A stretch of DNA of 64,000 nt from Centrapalus pauciflorus (lineage: Eukaryota > Streptophyta > Magnoliopsida > Asterales > Asteraceae). Under the pieces are notes generated by a model, which was given only the letters and a program-made list of their open reading frames with translations, did no database searches and was not told the DNA's origin. The DNA is taken from contig JAANYP010000293.1 of NCBI GenBank assembly GCA_020465985.1, positions 62,001 to 126,000 of the forward strand, in the 5' to 3' direction. Shown one piece after another: positions 59,882-64,000 of this stretch. A program made the position numbers and the translations under genes. Within the stretch, counting starts at the first letter, position 1, and each line of letters begins with the position of its first letter.

Positions 59882-60485
59882 TGAGAACGTTTTAGGTTGA
59901 CAAATGGATTATTTGCAACCCATACTATATAAAATTTTTGATGATTATTCATTTTCTTTGTAACCTATGGATGAATAATGAAATAACAATTAATTATAGA
60001 TGACCAATGGTCATAAACGGTAATGACATTAAACAAAAAAAGCAAAAAATCTTAATGAGACACAATTTTAAAACATAAAAGAAGATAAATTAAAAAATAA
60101 AATTTAAAACATTAACAAAACTATTCATACATGGGACTCAAATTATATTTTAAATGTAAAAAAAATTATGTAATATTTTTTAACATATACATATCTCTTT
60201 TGGTTAAAATAAGTGCTTATTTTCATTAATTAAACAATATATTATTTATGAAATGATTTAATTTAAACAATATATCTCGAGGTTCATATTATTTATGAAA
60301 TAAACTAATTTATACAAAAAATAAAATTATTTAAATACATTTAATAAATCTAGAGATTTATATTATTTATAAAATGAAATAAATTATACAAAAACAAAAT
60401 TTATTACATACATTTATTATGATAAATATAATATTATTATTTGGAAAACGATTTAATTTGAAGAATATATCTAAAGGTTTATATT
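59398..60485. other. AT-rich intergenic DNA with a TA microsatellite
   Basis: A (TA)n tract of about 80 bp lies at 59795-59876. No gene seen. Confidence 0.6.
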
Positions 60486-61714
60486 TGTAACATCCCAGAA
60501 TTGAGCCTGGTACGTGGATTTAAATTATTGGCTCTTTATTTTAATATTATTGCGTTGTTCCAATTGAATCTCGTTTCGTGGATTAAACGTGTCGGGACCG
60601 GGTGATACGTGTCTCCGAGTTGATAATTAGTGGATTATTATTATTTTTGAGATCGTGGATTTAATTCGAGCGTGAGCGCGGCCGAGGCGCGACCGCGTTG
60701 CCGAGCGCAGGCCTGCGATGCGGCGGTTGTTTGGCTGGGTTTGGGGCGTCGGTCGTTCGCGTAGGGTGGTGCTTTGGGTCGTGTTTGCTTATAATAATTG
60801 TGTTGGGTTTATATGATCTATCGGTTGGGTTGTGTTAGCATATTGAGATCCGTGATATTTACAGGTTTGAGCCGACCGCGTTCTGAGTAGTGTTAGAATT
60901 CCGGGTCACGGCTGAATTGGGTATTTGGTGAGTACTCGAGTTCTTTCCAAAACGCGCGTATACTTTTATGAGTCGATTATGTGTTGTGATATGTGTTTGA
61001 AACCGAGAATTGGCACGCAGGTATGATTCTCTCTACCCTATACGTGCTATATGTGTTTAAGCGCAGGTGTCCGCGATATGTGATCGCGCAGGCTGACTGT
61101 CCCTAACCAGTCACGAAGTATGAGATTGTATATATACAGCAGTGTTATTGCCAGGTCGCGCTTGTGCCTATTGTGAGCTAACCGCTGCTGTGTGCGGCCT
61201 GTTAGCTGGGGAACGGCGTCCCCTTTGAGCAGAGATATGTGTGGTGCTTTGAGCTTGTGTTACATGTGTTGAGATATTTTGTGTTGTGTATACTATGTGC
61301 TTTGTCTACAGAGTCTAACCCTCGCGTACTCACGAGCTTCCCAGCTTACGTTTTCGAGTCTAATGTGTCTCAGGCAGTCATACAGTGGGATCACAGCAAC
61401 AGCAGCTGCCAAAGTAGGGGCCGGGTCGGGTCAGAGCAGAGTGTGTGTATTCGTCTGTTGTATGCTGATGTCATTTTCGGGAAACTGTTGTATTTGACTA
61501 GCTTATGTGTTAGCTATTAGTAGTTGATGTTTAACAGTTAGATCAGTGGCAATCTGTACCTGCATGTGACATGTGGTAATGACTTTGTGTTAAAGCTTTA
61601 ATTAATAGTGGTTTTCAGTTAAACCTATGACATGTGCATTATGAGATGCTTGCGATGTTGCCACTTATGATTGTATATTGACGTGGCATTTGTGCGAGAA
61701 AAGTGGGTGCAACA
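60486..61714 (+). repeat. 5' LTR of the right-edge Ty3/gypsy element
   Basis: Starts tgtaacatcc and ends gggtgcaaca. It shares blocks with the solo LTR at 15392-16918. ORFs at 61239-61520 and 61279-61497 are LTR sequence read by chance. Confidence 0.8.
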
Positions 61715-61717
61715 GCT

Positions 61718-61729
61718 TGGTATCAAAGC
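61718..61729 (+). promoter_or_regulatory. primer binding site of the right-edge Ty3/gypsy element
   Basis: tggtatcaaagc lies three bases after the LTR and differs from the initiator tRNA-Met site by one base. Confidence 0.85.
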
Positions 61730-61896
61730 TTGTGGTTTCAGTATTGAGTATCAGTGGATGCTTGAGCTTTGACCGTGTTCAAATCTGTGGGATTCTTCCC
61801 CGAGACTGAGTTTAGCGGAATTAACTGACCTAGCTTATCGTATAACGCTGGGTGGTCTATCAGTTATCTTATCTATTGTGATTTGTGCAGGTAGTT

Positions 61897-62872
61897 ATGG
61901 CCGATCAGGGTGAGGGTGAGGGCGCAGGTAGACCAGCGAGAGATGAGTATATTCGTCGATCTGAGCTTCGAGAGGCACTAGCAGAGTTTTACCGTGAGAG
62001 AGATCAGGGTCAGAGATCAGATCCTCCGCCAGTTACTGGTATCGAGACAGGGGCTGGTGCATCTTCTTCTACTGTGAGAGGTGGGTCCTTTAAGGACTTC
62101 ATGACAGGAGTCCCACCTCAGTTCAGGGGCGGTGGTGAGCCAGGTGCGGCTATCGCTTGGGAGAGAGAGATAGAGGCGGCTTTCCGAGTCGCCCATGTTG
62201 ATCCGCGGGATATGGTCGGTTATGCGACCTATCTATTGAGAGGAGGGGCTTCACAGTGGTGGAAGTCCATTAAGTCTTCGATGACTACATCTGCGGCGTA
62301 TGTCATGTCCTGGGAGCAGTTCCGTGCTATTTTCGAGTTGCAGTATATTCCCCGCGATGAGCGTCGGGAAATGGAGCGCCGTTTTCAGCACCTTCAGCAG
62401 GGTACTATGTCGGTTCAGCAGTATGTAGATAGGTTTAATGAGTATGCTCAGTTCGCACCTCAACACATTGACACAGAGATCCATAAGGCTGATGCCTTTA
62501 TTGATGGGTTGAGATCTGACATTCGGGAGTTCTTTGGGCTTCACAACACTCCTACATTTGCGAGGGCCTTGGAGTTGGCTCGGGTTAGAGAGAGAGATTG
62601 AGAGGGAGAGGGGTCAACCTCCAGCGCAGAGACAGAGGACGGGGACATCCGAGCAGTCCCCTAACTATTGGCGAGAGCCACAGGATGCCCCGGGAGAGAG
62701 CCAACCTGAGCAGCAGCTGATTCAGGGGCAGGGTTCAAGGTCCCGCAGAGACAGAGTCAGGAGCAGGGATCACAGATCCAGGAGATCGGGTCAGTATTAG
62801 GGATCAGGGACGGCAGGACAAAGTCAGGGTCAGACTTCTCGTTTCAGTGCTCTCATCCAGAGTCAGAGTAGT
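61897..62872 (+). pseudogene. gag: Gag of the right-edge Ty3/gypsy element, frameshifted
   Basis: Starts MADQGEGEGAGRPARDEYIR. The capsid-like domain has FKDFMTGVPPQFRGG, WEREIEAAFRVAHVDP, ASQWWKSI and FELQYIPRDERREMERRFQH. A gagagaga stretch at about 62590-62610 shifts the frame, and the ORF stops at 62601. The following Gln/Ser/Arg-rich linker is read in another frame (62534-62800). Confidence 0.85.
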
Positions 62873-63952
62873 GTGGGGCAGGGGTCCCAGCTATCCGGGA
62901 GCCGAGCTGATAGTTCTTCTGGAGAGAGAGACTGCCAGAGATGCCGCCGTCGTCATTCCAGGTCTTTTATGTCGGAGCAGCCCCGTTGTTATCATTGTGG
63001 GCAGTACGGCCACACTTCTTTCACCTGTACTTCGAGGGATTCCCTGTGCTTCCGTTGTGGGAGGCCAGGTCATATTGCTAGAGACTGTCCGAATGCGCCA
63101 ACAGCTGTGCAGGGGGCGAGCACCAGTGGGGCTAGGGCTGAGCCTTCGTCGTCGAGCCGCCGTGAGTCAGCACTCAGAGGTCGGGGCAGGGTGTTTCAGG
63201 CCACAGCAGAGGAGGCCCACGAGTCTACAGATGTAGTATCTGGTACGTACATCCTGAATGGGCTTAGTGCTCGCATCTTATTTGATTCTGGAGCGGATCA
63301 CTCATATGTGTTTGTTGTATTCTGTGCGTATTTTTCTGTGTCTTCTACTGTTTTATCCATTCCATTGACTGTTGAGAGGGTTGATGGGAGTACGGCGTTA
63401 GTGAGCCGGATATTCAGAGATTGTGTTTTAGAGATTGATGCTCACCGGTTTCTGATTGATCTGCTACCGATAGAGATTAGCAGTTTCGATGTGATAGTGG
63501 GTATGGATTGGATGACAACCAGGCAGGCCTACATTCTGTGCGCGAAGAAGATGATCCGTATACCCATTTCAGACAGTGAGACTGTGACTGTGTATGGCGA
63601 GAGGCGCCGAGGTGAGATTGGGATAGTTTCCATGGCCAGAGCACAGAGGTATGTTGCTAAGGGATGTGAGACCTTTTGGGCTTATGTTGTTGACGCCCGA
63701 AAGGAGAAGAAGACCATAGAGGATACACCCGTGATCAGAGAGTTCCCGGAGGAGTTGCCTGGGTTACCGCCAGATCGTCAGGTCGAGTTTCGTATAGACC
63801 TTATCCCTAGAGCGGTGCCTATTGCGAAGACGCCTTATAGGTTGGAGCCTACTGAGATGCGAGAGATGATGTCACAGCTTCAGGAGTTGCTGGATCGTGG
63901 AATTATCCGTCCGAGTTCGTCCCCGTGGGGAGCGCATGAGGTATACCCGTGA
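62873..63952 (+). pseudogene. pol: Gag zinc knuckles, protease and pre-RT region of the right-edge Ty3/gypsy element
   Basis: Two zinc knuckles (CYHCGQYGHTSFTC and CFRCGRPGHIARDC) precede an aspartic protease with ARILFDSGADHSYV and DVIVGMDWM. The pre-RT segment then follows (EFRIDLIP, KTPYRLEPTEM, RGIIRPSSSPWGA). At about 63935 the frame runs into HEVYP and a stop. Sequence from an earlier position (acccgtgatcagagagttcc) is repeated twice, so RT coding does not continue directly. Confidence 0.85.
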
Positions 63953-64000
63953 TCAGAGGATATACCCGTGATCAGAGAGTTCCCTGAGGTATTCCAGGAG

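Larger units (their letters stand above)
60486..64000 (+). mobile_element. Ty3/gypsy element, 5' part, running off the window
   Basis: 5' LTR (60486-61714), primer site, gag, zinc knuckles, protease and the segment before RT are present. The rest lies beyond 64000. Gag and protease sequence resemble the chromovirus at 30683-37856 but are clearly a different family. A frameshift in gag and a rearrangement near 63940 indicate decay. Confidence 0.85.

Noticed and set aside
59770..59952. 60-codon minus-strand ORF
   Set aside because: It is mostly the TA microsatellite translated as Tyr-Ile repeats.

Overview
The window is nuclear plant DNA, almost certainly from a eudicot and plausibly from Asteraceae. 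That placement rests on the style of the retroelements and on one plant-type gene with an intron. Only one ordinary gene is visible: a two-exon piece of a DUF819-type membrane protein gene on the minus strand at the left edge (273-983). Nearly everything else is transposable elements, mostly nested or broken, in AT-rich DNA.

Left part (1511-12820). A Mutator-like MITE (1511-9749, 9-bp TSD) is split by a solo LTR (1792-9695, 5-bp TSD). That LTR is split by a Tork-type Ty1/copia element (3313-8904), whose reverse transcriptase is broken by a further insertion (about 7221-7917). Next come a Mutator-like element carrying a fragment of the host coatomer alpha gene (10132-11164) and a short hAT element (12184-12820).

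Middle part (about 12.9-53.1 kb). Three SIRE/Maximus-like Ty1/copia elements and one extra gag fragment lie here. B (about 12.9-17.7 kb) is a 3' remnant. D (17717-19237) is a plus-strand gag fragment. C (19238-30682) lacks its 5' end. A (38827-53115) is structurally complete: 14.3 kb, 346-bp LTRs that differ at three sites, and a perfect TSD. A, B and C carry all or part of a very large extra ORF (about 1,100-1,160 codons) between RNase H and the 3' LTR. It has two conserved domains, a coiled-coil stretch and a conserved bipartite nuclear-localisation-like motif, but no evident membrane segment. A short-repeat cluster lies just 5' of this ORF; in A a second cluster lies in the gag leader. Between C and A is a Tekay/Del-type chromovirus Ty3/gypsy element (30683-37856). 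It has a chromodomain, a likely spliceosomal intron inside reverse transcriptase and a truncated 3' LTR.

Right part (53.1-64.0 kb). AT-rich DNA holds a Helitron-like 3' terminus (54545), two abutting Mutator-like elements of the coatomer-capture family (55508-56996 and 57011-58638), a small TIR MITE (59134-59397) and microsatellites. At the right edge is the 5' LTR, gag and protease of another Ty3/gypsy element (60486 onward), which runs off the window.

The best candidate for something under-described is element A: its extra NLS-bearing ORF, the palindromic repeat clusters upstream of both ORF blocks, and possible splice sites at the gag/pol border and just before the extra ORF.
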